Assembly (NCBI GenBank): GCA_963716005.1
Contig: OY970285.1
Span: 1,860,001-1,924,000 of the forward strand
From: CAVRUF01 sp963716005
GTDB lineage: Bacteria; Actinomycetota; Thermoleophilia; Gaiellales; Gaiellaceae
Direction: 5' to 3'
Length of the DNA stretch: 64,000 bases
Position 1 is the first letter of the stretch. The number at the start of each line of letters is the position of its first letter. Positions 43,408-51,902 of the stretch are shown in pieces. The notes beneath the pieces were generated by a model. The model was not told the DNA's origin and did no database searches. It saw only the letters and a list, made by a program, of their open reading frames with translations. The translations under genes were made by a program, and so were the position numbers.

Positions 43408-44784
43408 CTAGACAAGGCTCGTCCCTTCCATCTCCGCCGGAACGGACTCGCCGAGCAGCGTGAGGAGCGTCGGGGCGATGTCGCGGATCTCCCGCTGCGG
43501 GCCCGGGCCAGCAGGCGCGCCCCCGCCGGCGAGGACGTACAGGCCGTCGTGCGCGTGGTTCGCGTCGTCGGGGCCCGTGTCGTTCTCGAAGACGTGGATG
43601 GCGCCGGTGCCGACCTGGCCGATCGAGCGCCAGTAGAGGTTGCCGAAGTAGACCATCAGGTCGGGAGCGATGCCGTTCCGCTCGGCGTAGAGATCCTCCG
43701 GCTTGTGCGCGACCGTGCCGATCGGCTCGCCGTTCTCGTCGCCGAGCGCCTCGAGCTTCGCCTTCAGCTCGTTGCGCACGCGCTCGTAGTCGTCGGCCGG
43801 CACGAGTCCCTCGGGCTCACGGCCCTGGACGTTCATGAAGAGCCGGCAGTAGTAGCCGCCCTCGCCCCACGCGGTCGTCTTCGCCCAGTCGACCATGTCC
43901 GGCTTCAGCGGCGTCGGCTCGCCCGGCTCGTCCTTGAGGACGAGGTAGCCCTCGCGGCGCAGCCATTCGTTCACGCAGATGCCGCCGTCGATCCGCTTCG
44001 CGCCGTGATCGGAGACGACCAGAACGGCCGTGTCCTCGTCGGCGAAGCGCAGCAGGCGGCCGATCTTCTCGTCCAGGCGCTTGTAGTAGTCGAGCATCGC
44101 CGTCTCGTACTTGTTGCCGGGCTCGTAGAGCCGGTGCGTGGGATCGGTGAAGCGCCAGAACCCGTGGTGGATGCGGTCGGTCGCCATCTCGACCATGAAG
44201 AAGAGATCCCAGGGCTTTGTCTCGAGCAGGTGCTCGGCCACCTTGAACCGCTTGACGGTCATCTCCTCGAGGTCACTGAGGAGCGTGTCCTTGTCGTTCG
44301 TGCGGAAGTTGCGGACGTCGACCATGTACTCGCCGACGAGCTCTTCGATCTCGGCCGCGAACTCCGGCGGATGCGTGTACTGCCGGTCGAGATCGGGCGT
44401 CAGGAAGCACGAGACCATGATGCCGTTGACCGGGCTCACCGGGTACGTCTGCGGAACGCCGAGCGCGATCACGTCGCGGCCGCGCGCCGAGAGAATGTCC
44501 CACACGCGCGGCACGCGCACCGAGCGCGAGTTGGCGAAGGCGAGCTGGTCGTAGCTCCAGTCCTTGCGGTTGCGGAAGCCGTAGAAGCCGAGCGCGCCCG
44601 GGCTTCGCGACGAGGTCATCACCGACCAGGCGGGGACGGTGATCGGCGGGTCGCAGCTGCGCAGGATCCCGAACTGCCCGCGCTCGGTCAGCCCTCGGAT
44701 CGCCGGCAGCTCCTCGAGCCACTGGTCGAAGACGAGCTGCGGGGCGGCGCAATCGAGACCGATGACGAGGGCGCGCGAGGGCAT
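43408..44784 (-). CDS. Alkaline phosphatase-superfamily phosphodiesterase/nucleotide pyrophosphatase-like protein
   Basis: 458 residues from the ATG at 44784. Motifs of the type I phosphodiesterase group: metal Asp in ALVIGLDCAAPQLVFDQWLE, nucleophile Thr in CDPPITVPAWSVMTSSRSPG, DLFFMVEMATDRIHHGFWRF, VLVVSDHGAKRIDGGICVNE and the third metal site NHAHDGLYVLAGGGAP. No signal peptide, so cytoplasmic as written. Such proteins appear in glycan and lipid-anchor pathways; the substrate is unknown. Divergent from the TetR operon. Confidence 0.85.
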   Translation of the reverse strand: MPSRALVIGLDCAAPQLVFDQWLEELPAIRGLTERGQFGILRSCDPPITVPAWSVMTSSRSPGALGFYGFRNRKDWSYDQLAFANSRSVRVPRVWDILSARGRDVIALGVPQTYPVSPVNGIMVSCFLTPDLDRQYTHPPEFAAEIEELVGEYMVDVRNFRTNDKDTLLSDLEEMTVKRFKVAEHLLETKPWDLFFMVEMATDRIHHGFWRFTDPTHRLYEPGNKYETAMLDYYKRLDEKIGRLLRFADEDTAVLVVSDHGAKRIDGGICVNEWLRREGYLVLKDEPGEPTPLKPDMVDWAKTTAWGEGGYYCRLFMNVQGREPEGLVPADDYERVRNELKAKLEALGDENGEPIGTVAHKPEDLYAERNGIAPDLMVYFGNLYWRSIGQVGTGAIHVFENDTGPDDANHAHDGLYVLAGGGAPAGPGPQREIRDIAPTLLTLLGESVPAEMEGTSLV

Positions 44785-44829
44785 CGGGCGATCCTAGCGA
44801 CCTCCGGAGCGCCCGCCGACGCGGAACCC

Positions 44830-44858
44830 TTGACGGCGTGCGGGCAGGCTGGTTATAT
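44830..44858 (+). promoter_or_regulatory. Sigma-70-type promoter of the TetR operon
   Basis: TTGACG (44830-44835) and TTATAT (44853-44858) with exactly 17 bases between, the best promoter match I see in the window. Transcription should begin near 44865, inside the adjacent palindrome, and the first gene starts at 44895 with GAGGAGG before it. Confidence 0.6.
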
Positions 44859-44860
44859 GT

Positions 44861-44878
44861 CCTAGTCATTTGTCTAAG
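44861..44878 (+). promoter_or_regulatory. Imperfect palindrome, candidate TetR operator
   Basis: CCTAGTCATTTGTCTAAG reads as an inverted repeat with core half-sites TAGTCA and TGTCTA, differing at one position. It covers the expected transcription start directly after the promoter, where a repressor would block transcription. The TetR-family protein encoded at 45242 in the same operon is the obvious candidate to bind it (autoregulation is usual in the family). Confidence 0.5.
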
Positions 44879-44894
44879 TCGTGAGGAGGCGACC

Positions 44895-45245
44895 GTGACG
44901 ACACTGACCGCGCGGGAGGAGATCACCGAGACCGTCCTCGACTACTTCGAGGGCTGGTTCGACGGCGACACCGCTCGCATGGAGCGGGCGCTCCACCGGG
45001 ACCTCGTCAAGCGGCGCGGGCTCGAGGATCTCGGGGTCACCACCAAGCAGCAGATGGTCGAGCTGACCGCCCAGCACGCCGGGAAGGACGACGCCGGCGA
45101 CGGGCGCATCACCGTCACCGTCGAGGACGTCTACAAGGACATCGCGAGCGTCACGGTCCGGTCGGCGACGTACCACGAGTACGTTCACCTCGTCCGTACC
45201 TCCGAGGGCTGGAAGATCGCCAACGCGCTCTACGAGCTGACGTGA
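44895..45245 (+). CDS. NTF2-like/SnoaL-fold small protein (lumazine-binding-like)
   Basis: 116 residues from the GTG at 44895, preceded by GAGGAGG at 6-bp spacing. NTF2-like fold features: helix EEITETVLDYFEGWFDGDTA, HRDLVKRRGLEDLG and strands ITVTVEDVYKDIASVTVRSA, ATYHEYVHLVRTSEGWKIAN, where GWKIxN ends are typical of DUF4440/lumazine-binding-like members. These bind or convert small hydrophobic molecules; function unknown. First gene of the TetR operon, GTGA overlap with tetR. Confidence 0.75.
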   Translation: MTTLTAREEITETVLDYFEGWFDGDTARMERALHRDLVKRRGLEDLGVTTKQQMVELTAQHAGKDDAGDGRITVTVEDVYKDIASVTVRSATYHEYVHLVRTSEGWKIANALYELT

Positions 45246-45820
45246 GAGCGCTCGCGCCCAAGACGGCCGCCCGCTCCGCGGCGGAGGAGGCGCTCCTCGA
45301 CGCGGCCGAACAGTTGCTCGTCGAGGTCGGCTACGCGGGGATCACGACGCGACGGCTCGCCGAGGTCGCGGGGGTCAATCACGGGCTCGTCCACTACTAC
45401 TTCGGCTCGAACGAGAACCTGCTCGTGCGCGCGCTCGAGCGTTTTACGGAGCGGCTCATCGAGCGGCAGCGTGCGCTGTACGCCTCCGACGAGCCGTTCA
45501 TCGAGAAGTGGCGGACGGCGATGCGCTTCCTCGTGAGCGAGGACTTCACGTACGAGAAGATCTGGCTCGAGCTGCAGGCGCTCGGGTGGAACCACCCGGA
45601 CCTGCGTGACCGGCTCGCCCGCGTGAACGAGGAGTGGCGCAGCGTGGTGACGGAGGCCTTCGAGGTGCCGCACCGCGAGCTCGGCATCGACATGCCGCTC
45701 GACGCGCTCGTCGCGCTCGTCATGACGTTCAACCTCGGCCTCATCGTGGAGCGGCTCGGCGGGATCGAGACCGGCCACGACGCGCTCCTCGAATGGATCG
45801 ACCAGTGGCTGTCGAGCTGA
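45242..45820 (+). CDS. TetR/AcrR-family transcriptional regulator
   Basis: 192 residues. N-terminal HTH about residues 14-62: EEALLDAAEQLLVEVGYAGI, TTRRLAEVAGVNHGLVHYYF and GSNENLLVRAL, textbook TetR. The C-terminal ligand domain has aromatic and acidic patches (FTYEKIWLELQALGWNHPDL). It probably represses its own operon through the palindrome at 44861. GTG start overlaps the NTF2 gene stop; its own stop lies 16 bases inside the next gene. Confidence 0.92.
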   Translation: MRALAPKTAARSAAEEALLDAAEQLLVEVGYAGITTRRLAEVAGVNHGLVHYYFGSNENLLVRALERFTERLIERQRALYASDEPFIEKWRTAMRFLVSEDFTYEKIWLELQALGWNHPDLRDRLARVNEEWRSVVTEAFEVPHRELGIDMPLDALVALVMTFNLGLIVERLGGIETGHDALLEWIDQWLSS

Positions 45821-47935
45821 CCGCGCCGGCGAAGGAGCAGACACGCGCCCGCTATCCGGACGAGGCCGGCTTCGTCGAGCGAGACGGCGTCAACGTCTAC
45901 TACGAGGTCTACGGATCGGGCGAGCCGACGGTCCTGCTCCTGCCGACCTGGTCGATCATCCACTCGCGCCACTGGAAGATGCAGATCCCCTACCTCGCCC
46001 GGCACTGCCGGGTCGTCACCTTCGACGGGCGGGGCAACGGGCGCACCGACCGGCCGCAGACGGCCGACGCCTACGACGAGCGCGAGTTCGCCGCGGACGC
46101 GCGTGGCGGTCCTGGACGCGACCGGGACCGCGAGCGCGGCGATCGTCGGCTTCTCGCTCGGCGCGCAGCGCGGGCTCCTCCTGGCGGCCGAGCATCCCGA
46201 GCGCGTGGACGCGGCGGTCTTCGTCTGCCCGGCGTATCCGGGCGGGGGCACGCCGCTCGCGGAACGGAATGCGTTTTCCTTCGAGGACGAGCTGTACACC
46301 GACGAAGGATGGGCGAAGTACAACAAGCACTACTGGCTGCGCGACTACCCCGGCTTCGTCGAGTTCTTCATGGGGAAGATCTTCACGGAGCCGCACTCGA
46401 CCAAGCCGATCGAGGACACGGTCGGCTGGGGCCTCGAGACCACCGGCGAGACGCTCGTGCTCACGGAGGAGGCGCGCGGGCTCGATCCCGATGAGGCGCG
46501 CGAGCTCGCCGAGCAGGTGTCTTGCCCGGTGCTCGTCATCCAGGGCGGGTCCGACGCGGTCATCTCTGCGACCCGCGGGGAAGCGCTCGCCGAGCACGCG
46601 CACGGGACGTACGTGGAGCTGGAGGGATCGGGCCACGCGCCGCACGTACGCGACCCGGTCAAGGTGAACCTGCTCCTGCGCGACTTCCTCACGCCGGCCC
46701 CGCCGGCGCGGCGCTGGGTGCGCGGCAAGTCCCGGCGCAAGCGCGCGCTCTACATCTCGTCGCCGATCGGGCTGGGCCACGCGCAGCGCGACGCGGCGAT
46801 CGCCGACGAGCTACGGGCGCTCCATCCCGATCTCGAGATCGACTGGCTGGCGCAGCATCCGGTGACGGCGGTGCTCGAGGCGCGCGGCGAGCGTGTCCAC
46901 CCCGCGAGCGCCTACCTCGCGAACGAGTCGGCGCACATCGAGAGCGAGTCGGCCGAGCACGACCTGCACTGCTTCCACGCGATCCGCCGGATGGACGAGA
47001 TCCTGCTCGCGAACTTCATGGTCTTCCACGACCTCGCCCGCGACGAGGACTACGACCTCTGGATCGGGGACGAGGCCTGGGAGCTCGACTACTACCTGCA
47101 CGAGAACCCGGACCAGAAGCGCGCCGCCTACGTGTGGCTGACCGATTTCGTGGGCTGGCTGCCGATGCCCGACGGCGGCGACCACGAGGCGTTTCTCACC
47201 GCCGATTACAACGCCGAGATGATCGAGCACATCGCGCGGTTCCCCCGCGTGCGCGACCGCGCCGTCTTCGTCGGCAATCCCGAGGACATCGTCCCGGACT
47301 CGTTCGGTCCCGAGCTGCCGTTCATCCGGGACTGGACGCAGGAGCACTACGACTTCGCCGGCTACGCGACCGGGTTCGACCCGGGCCAGCTGGCGAATCG
47401 CGAGGCACTGCGGGCAGAGCTCGGCTACCGGCCCGACGAGCAGGTCTGCATCGTCACCGTCGGCGGCTCCGGCGTCGGCGGCGACCTCCTGCGCCGCGTG
47501 ATGGCGAGCTTCCCCGCGGCGAAGGATCGCGTGCCGGAGCTGCGCATGATCGTGGTCGCCGGCCCGCGCATCGACCCGGCCACGCTGCCCGCTCACGAAG
47601 GGCTCGAGGTGCGCGCGTACGTCCACGACCTGTACCGCCACCTGGCCGCGTGCGACCTCGCCGTCGTGCAGGGCGGTCTCACCACGTCGATGGAGCTGAC
47701 GGCGAACCGGCGTCCCTTCCTGTACTTCCCGCTGCGCCACCACTTCGAGCAGAACATGCACGTGCGCCACCGGCTCGACCGCTACGGCGCCGGGCGCCGC
47801 ATGGACTTCGAGACGGCGGAGCCGGACGTGATCGCAGCGGCGATCGCCGAGGAAATCGGCCGCCCTGTCGACTACCGGCCGGTCGAAACGGACGGCGCCG
47901 CGCGCGCCGCCGCGCTGATCGCCGAGCTGCTGTAG
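45805..47935 (+). CDS. Alpha/beta-hydrolase fused to a GT28/UGT-like glycosyltransferase (one frameshift)
   Basis: About 709 residues after one correction. Start GTG at 45805 (an ATG at 45793 is possible). Residues 1-290: alpha/beta-hydrolase with oxyanion-region LLPTWSIIHSRHWKMQIPYL, nucleophile S117 in GFSLGAQ, acid D250 in GGSDAVIS and H277 in GSGHAPHV. Residues about 310-709: GT-B glycosyltransferase with SSPIGLGHAQRDAAIADEL, CIVTVGGSGVGGDLLRRVMA and the UGT-like donor site VVQGGLTTSMELTANRRPFL. The frame slips at about 46099 (GACGCGCGTGGCG; one extra base). No stop or start separates the domains. MurG/UGT-like enzymes glycosylate lipids or small molecules, and the hydrolase could release or trim them. 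Confidence 0.75.
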
Positions 47936-47936
47936 G

Positions 47937-48101
47937 TCAGGCGCCCGGAGCCGCGAGGCTGCGGATCAGCTGCGCGGCGAGGTCGGGGCCGAGCTCCTCC
48001 TCGAGGCGCTCCCGCGCCGTAGGGCGCTCGTCCTGCCCGTCCGCGTCGTCGAGCTCCGGCAGCCCGGCCAGGTGCATCAGGAGGAGATCGTCGCCGCGCA
48101 T
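47937..48101 (-). CDS. Possible small acidic protein
   Basis: 54 residues from the ATG at 48101: DDLLLMHLAGLPELDDADGQ, then ERPTARERLEEELGPDLAAQ. Composition is acidic and leucine-rich, not the Arg-rich composition of shadow frames in this window, and it fills an otherwise empty gap between two plus-strand genes. No ribosome-binding site is obvious. It may equally be chance. Confidence 0.35.
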   Translation of the reverse strand: MRGDDLLLMHLAGLPELDDADGQDERPTARERLEEELGPDLAAQLIRSLAAPGA

Positions 48102-48190
48102 CGTTAGAAAGCAGTATCGCCGCTGCCGCCCCATCAGTTCCAGCCCGCACCTACCGCGACGGCGTTCGGGCCATCGCGCCCATCGCGCCC

Positions 48191-48790
48191 TTGTCGTTCA
48201 TCTTCGGCGCGTCCTTCGGCGTGCTGGCCCAGGCCGCTGGGCTCGGAACCGTGGCGCCCATCGTCATGTCGGCCACGACCTTCGCGGGCACCGCGCAGTT
48301 CGCGGCCGCGTCGGTGCTGGGAACGGGCGGCGGCGCGTTCGCCGCCCTCGGCGCCGCTGCGCTGCTGAACCTGCGCTACGCGCCGATCTCGTTCACGGTC
48401 GCGCCGGCCATGACCGGCTCCGTGCTCTCGCGCCTGCTCCAGTCGCAGCTGATCGTGGACGAGTCCTGGGCCGTCGCGCAGGAGGGCGGCGGCCGCGTCA
48501 ACCGGAGGATGTTCATCGCCGCGGGCCTCGTCCTCTACGCCTGCTGGACGAGCGGGACGACAATCGGCGTGCTCGGGGCGGAGCTGGTCGGCAACCCGGC
48601 GCGGTTCGGGATCGACGCCGCGTTCCCGGCCCTCTTTCTCGCGCTGCTGATCCCGCTTCTCAAGACTCGGCAAACCGTCGCCGCCGCGATCCTCGGCGCG
48701 TTGATCGCGCTCGCCTTCGTGCCGTTCGCCGCGGCGGGCGTGCCGATCATGCTCGCCAGCCTCGCCTGCCTGATCGGACTGCGCAAGTGA
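48191..48790 (+). CDS. azlC: AzlC-family branched-chain amino acid exporter, large subunit
   Basis: 199 residues as written from a TTG. In-frame coding sequence (RDGVRAIAPIAPLS) clearly continues upstream, but no usual start is found, so the true start is unclear and an indel may hide it. Motifs: SFIFGASFGVLAQAAGLGTV, ATTFAGTAQFAAASVLGTGG and LRYAPISFTVAP, typical of AzlC, with 5 membrane helices left. Exports branched-chain amino acids or analogues with AzlD, whose gene overlaps it (GTGA). Confidence 0.8.
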   Translation: MSFIFGASFGVLAQAAGLGTVAPIVMSATTFAGTAQFAAASVLGTGGGAFAALGAAALLNLRYAPISFTVAPAMTGSVLSRLLQSQLIVDESWAVAQEGGGRVNRRMFIAAGLVLYACWTSGTTIGVLGAELVGNPARFGIDAAFPALFLALLIPLLKTRQTVAAAILGALIALAFVPFAAAGVPIMLASLACLIGLRK

Positions 48791-49099
48791 GTGCCGTCTG
48801 GATCACCGTGATCGTGCTCGGCGCGCATCACCGTCCTCCTCAAGTCGGCGGGCCCCGTGCTGGTCGGCGGCCGCGAGCTGCCACCGGTCGTGCTCCGCGT
48901 CCTGTCGCTCCTCGCGCCGGCGTTGCTTGCGGCCTTCGTCGCCGTGTCGGTGTTCGACGGCGGCGACCGGGAGCTCGTACTCGATGCCCGCGTGGTCGGC
49001 ATCGGCGCGGCGGCCGTCGCGCTTCTCCTTCGCGCGCCGATGATCGTCGTCGTGTTCGTGGCGGCGCTTGCGACCGCGCTTGCCCGCGCGTTCTACTAA
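48787..49099 (+). CDS. azlD: AzlD-family branched-chain amino acid exporter, small subunit (frameshifted)
   Basis: 103 residues after one correction, the usual AzlD length. Start GTG at 48787: SAVWITVIVLGA, then one extra base at about 48829 (GGCGCGCATC), then ITVLLKSAGPVLVGGRELPP, LRVLSLLAPALLAAFVAVSV and MIVVVFVAALATALARAF. Four small membrane helices. Its stop overlaps that of the convergent znuB. Confidence 0.75.
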
Positions 49100-49890
49100 C
49101 GCGTGACGGTCGAGACCGCCGAGGCGACGGCGAACGCGGCCGCCGCTGCGAGCACGATCGTCCCGCCCGCCGCGAGGTCGGCGTAGTACGCAACCGTGAG
49201 CCCGGCGAAGACCGAGGCGACGCCGATCCCCATCCCGATCAGCAGCGTCCCCCGCATGCTCCGCGCGACGCGGCTCGCGGCAATGACCGGCAGCACCATC
49301 AGCGCGGCGATGAGCAGGATCCCGACGATCCGCATCGAGAGCCCGATCGTCACCCCGGCCAGACCGGCCACGACGACGTTGAGCACGGTCACGGGTACTC
49401 CGGCGACCCGCGCTCCCTCCTCGTCGAGGACGACACCGGCGAGCGCGCGGTAGAGGAGCGCGATCACCGCGAGCCCACCGGCCCCGAGCAGCGCGATGAC
49501 CAGCACGTCCTGCCGCGTGACGGTGAGGATCGAGCCGAACAGGAACGTGAAGAGGCTCGCGTTGAACTTCCCGGCGGCGGAGACCATCACGACTCCGGCG
49601 GCGAGCCCCGTGTAGAGGAGCAGCGCGAGCGCCTGGTCGCCTGCGGTCTGGTGGCGGGCACGCAGCCACTCGACGCCGATAGCGCCGGCGACGGCGAAGA
49701 CGAGCGCGGTCGCGACCGGGGAGATCCCGAGGAGGTAGCCGGCGGCGACGCCCGCGAAGGCGGTGTGGCCGATTCCGTCTCCGATGAGGCTCATCCGCCG
49801 CTGCACGAGGAAGAACCCGACCGCCGGCGCGAGCAGCCCGACCACGGCGCCCGCGGCGAAGGCCAGCCGCATGAACTCGTACTCAAACAT
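49096..49890 (-). CDS. znuB: Zinc/manganese ABC transporter permease (ZnuB family)
   Basis: 264 residues from the ATG at 49890, which lies 8 bases inside the end of the ATPase gene. Eight membrane helices and the ABC-3 family signatures FFLVQRRMSLIGDGIGHTAF, AGVAAGYLLGISPVATALVF, FLFGSILTVTRQDVLVIALL and IGLSMRIVGILLIAALMVLP. Forms the channel with ZnuC and the binding protein. Control by Zur through the boxes before znuA is likely, because all three genes run from there. Confidence 0.9.
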   Translation of the reverse strand: MFEYEFMRLAFAAGAVVGLLAPAVGFFLVQRRMSLIGDGIGHTAFAGVAAGYLLGISPVATALVFAVAGAIGVEWLRARHQTAGDQALALLLYTGLAAGVVMVSAAGKFNASLFTFLFGSILTVTRQDVLVIALLGAGGLAVIALLYRALAGVVLDEEGARVAGVPVTVLNVVVAGLAGVTIGLSMRIVGILLIAALMVLPVIAASRVARSMRGTLLIGMGIGVASVFAGLTVAYYADLAAGGTIVLAAAAAFAVASAVSTVTR

Positions 49891-50604
49891 GCGTGTGCGA
49901 GGGGTCGTGCCACACGTCGGGGAGATCCTTCGGCGGCCCGTCGAAGACGATGCCGCCACGCACGAGGACGAGCCGGTCGACCACCGACTCGACCGCGCCG
50001 AACTCGTGCGAGACGTAGAGGATCGTCACGCGCCGATCGTCGTGGAGCTCGCGAAGAAGCCCGCCGAGCGCCTCCTGCGCGTCGGCGTCTACGCCGGCGG
50101 TCGGCTCGTCGAGGACGAGCAGCGACGGCTCCCCCGCCAGCGCCTTGGCCACGAACGCCCGCTGCTGCTGTCCTCCCGAGAGCTTCGCGAGCTGCCTGTC
50201 CGCCTGCGCCGGTCGAGCCCGACGTCGGCGATCGCCTGCGCGACGATCGCCCGCTCGCGCTTGCGCAGCGGGCCGAGCAGGCCGCCCGCGGCGAGACGGC
50301 CGGCGGAGACGACCTCGCGCACCGTGACCGGCGCCTCGATCCCGAGCCGAGAACGCTGCGCGAGATACCCGAGCGCCGCGCGGCGCGAGAAGCGGTGCGC
50401 CGGCTCGCCGTAGAGAAGCGCCGTTCCGGCGTCGGGCCGCTCGAGCCCGAGGACGAGCCGCACGAGCGTCGTCTTGCCGCCGCCGTTCGGGCCGGCGATG
50501 GCGACGAACTCGCCCTCCTCGATCCGCAGGTCGACGTCCGAGAGGACGCGGTTCGCACCGTCGTAGCCGAACGCGACGCCGCTCAGGTCGACGGCTAGCG
50601 GCAT
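49883..50604 (-). CDS. znuC: Zinc/manganese ABC transporter ATP-binding protein (ZnuC family), frameshifted
   Basis: About 240 residues after correction. ATG at 50604. Walker A in VAIAGPNGGGKTTLVRLVLG, Q-loop in LGYLAQRSRLGIEAPVTVRE. At about 50207-50212 the frame slips (one base missing or two extra); the signature LAKLSGGQQQRAFVAKALAG, Walker B LLVLDEPTAGVDADAQEALG and switch His in YVSHEFGAVESV follow in the next frame. All ATPase motifs are intact otherwise, so the gene is probably functional in the organism. Confidence 0.85.
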
Positions 50605-51421
50605 CCGAGCGCCTTCCGCAGCGCGGCCAGGTTGGCGCGCATGAGGGAGAAGTAGTCCTCGCCATCCTCCGCGCTCTCGATCGGATCGAGCGTGGCCACC
50701 TCGGCACCCGTCTCGCGCGCGATCGTCTCGGCCTCCTGCGGCGAGAGCGAGCGGCTCGACGAACACGGTCGTGACGCCGTTGTCGCGCACGAACTCGGCG
50801 ATGCGCTGCAGATCGTGCGGGCTCGCCTCCGCCTCGGGCGCGTTGCCCGCGATCGGAACCTGGTTCAGGTCGTACGCCTTCGCGAGATGGCCGAACGCCG
50901 CGTGGCTCGTGACGATGTCGCGCCGTTCGCAGTCCGCCAGCCCATCGCGGTACTCGCGAGTCAAGCATCTCGAGCTCGCGCTGAATTCAGCTCAGCCGCA
51001 TCGGCTTCCGAGCGACGTACCGACGGTCTCGGTGGCGATCTGTCGCGTAGAGGTTGGGATCGAGCCAGACGTGCGGGTTGCTCTCGTCGACGCCCAACTC
51101 CTGCGAGCAGATCGACCTTCCGTCCCGGACGCTGCGTCGAGCGCCGCATCGAGCGACGGACTGGAACCCCCGCCCAGGTAGAGAACGACGTCGGCCTGCT
51201 GCACAGCCTTCACGTCGTCGACGGACAGCTCGTAGTCGTGCGGCTCCACGCCCGCGGGAGTGAGGTTCGTGACCGTCGTGTCCGGACCGGCGATCTCCTC
51301 GGCGGCGAAGGCGAGCGGATAGAAGGACGCGACGACGCTGCGTCCCCGGATTCGGCGCCTGGGCGCCGAGCCAGACCGCGGCAAGCGCAAGCACGGCCAG
51401 GATGAGAACGATTCTCAGCAC
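50595..51421 (-). pseudogene. znuA: Zinc/manganese ABC transporter substrate-binding protein (ZnuA/TroA family), several frameshifts
   Basis: GTG at 51421 opens a signal peptide (LRIVLILAVLALAAVWLGA). The mature protein is split over three frames: VVASFYPLAFAAEEIAGPDT, VTNLTPAGVEPHDYELSVDD (metal His), NPHVWLDPNLYA (metal His), IVTSHAAFGHLAKAYDLNQV (metal His), SPHDLQRIAEFVRDNGVTTV, and the end ALRKALGCR with TAG at 50595-50597. At least six breaks; the clearest are one extra G in short runs near 51345, 51130 and 51112. All metal ligands survive, which argues for sequence errors. Belongs to the Zur-controlled znuACB operon. Confidence 0.75.
51403..51417. promoter_or_regulatory. Zur/Fur-type 7-1-7 palindrome inside the start of znuA
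   Basis: TGAGAACGATTCTCA, a 7-1-7 inverted repeat with one mismatch. It covers codons 2-6 of znuA as read from the GTG at 51421. Its centre is 40 bp from that of the second box, four helical turns, so two dimers would bind on one face of the DNA. Confidence 0.55.
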
Positions 51422-51442
51422 GCTCCGGAGTGTACCGCGAAC

Positions 51443-51457
51443 TGAGAACCGTTCTCA
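51443..51457. promoter_or_regulatory. Perfect Zur/Fur-type 7-1-7 palindrome between znuA and the regulator gene
   Basis: TGAGAACCGTTCTCA, a perfect inverted repeat with a one-base centre, the layout of actinobacterial Zur and Fur boxes. It lies in the 56-bp gap between divergent znuA and the Fur-family gene, so it could repress both. Confidence 0.7.
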
Positions 51458-51477
51458 ACGCCTGCTACGGTAGGCGC

Positions 51478-51897
51478 GTGGCCACGGCCGAGCAGATCAC
51501 GTCGCTCCTCGCAGACGCCGACGTCCGCCCGACGAAGCAGCGGATCACCGTCGTCGCCGAGCTCATGCGCGAGTCGAACGACGTCACCGCGCAGGAGCTC
51601 TACGCACGGTTGCGCAAGCGCGGCGAGCGGCTCGGCCTTGCGACCGTCTACCGCACGCTGGGCCAGCTCACCGACGCCGGCGTCGTCGACGCGCTCAGTC
51701 ACCACCAGGACGCGGTCTGCTACCGGCTCTGCGGCCCCGAGCATCACCATCACTTCGTCTGCTCCAACTGCCACCGCGTCGTCGAGCTCGACGACTGCGA
51801 GCTCGATCCCTGGCTCGACCGGCTCGCCAAGCGACACGGCTTCGTCGCCACCGGCCACCGGCTCGACGTCGCAGGGCTCTGCTCCGACTGCCGTTAG
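51478..51897 (+). CDS. zur: Fur-family metalloregulator, probably Zur
   Basis: 139 residues from the GTG at 51478. DNA-binding part: SLLADADVRPTKQRITVVAE, TAQELYARLRKRGERLGLAT, VYRTLGQLTDAGVVDALSHH. Regulatory metal site EHHHHFVCSNCHRVVELDDC, and two C-x2-C pairs (CSNC, CSDC) for structural zinc. Divergent to znuACB with shared palindromes, which makes a zinc-sensing role more likely than iron; the symbol is inferred from context. Confidence 0.85.
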   Translation: MATAEQITSLLADADVRPTKQRITVVAELMRESNDVTAQELYARLRKRGERLGLATVYRTLGQLTDAGVVDALSHHQDAVCYRLCGPEHHHHFVCSNCHRVVELDDCELDPWLDRLAKRHGFVATGHRLDVAGLCSDCR

Positions 51898-51902
51898 GCG
51901 GC

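Noticed and set aside
46522..50598. A 1358-codon open frame on the plus strand
   Set aside because: Arg/Pro/Ala-rich shadow of the hydrolase-glycosyltransferase, azl and znu genes; no motif of its own.
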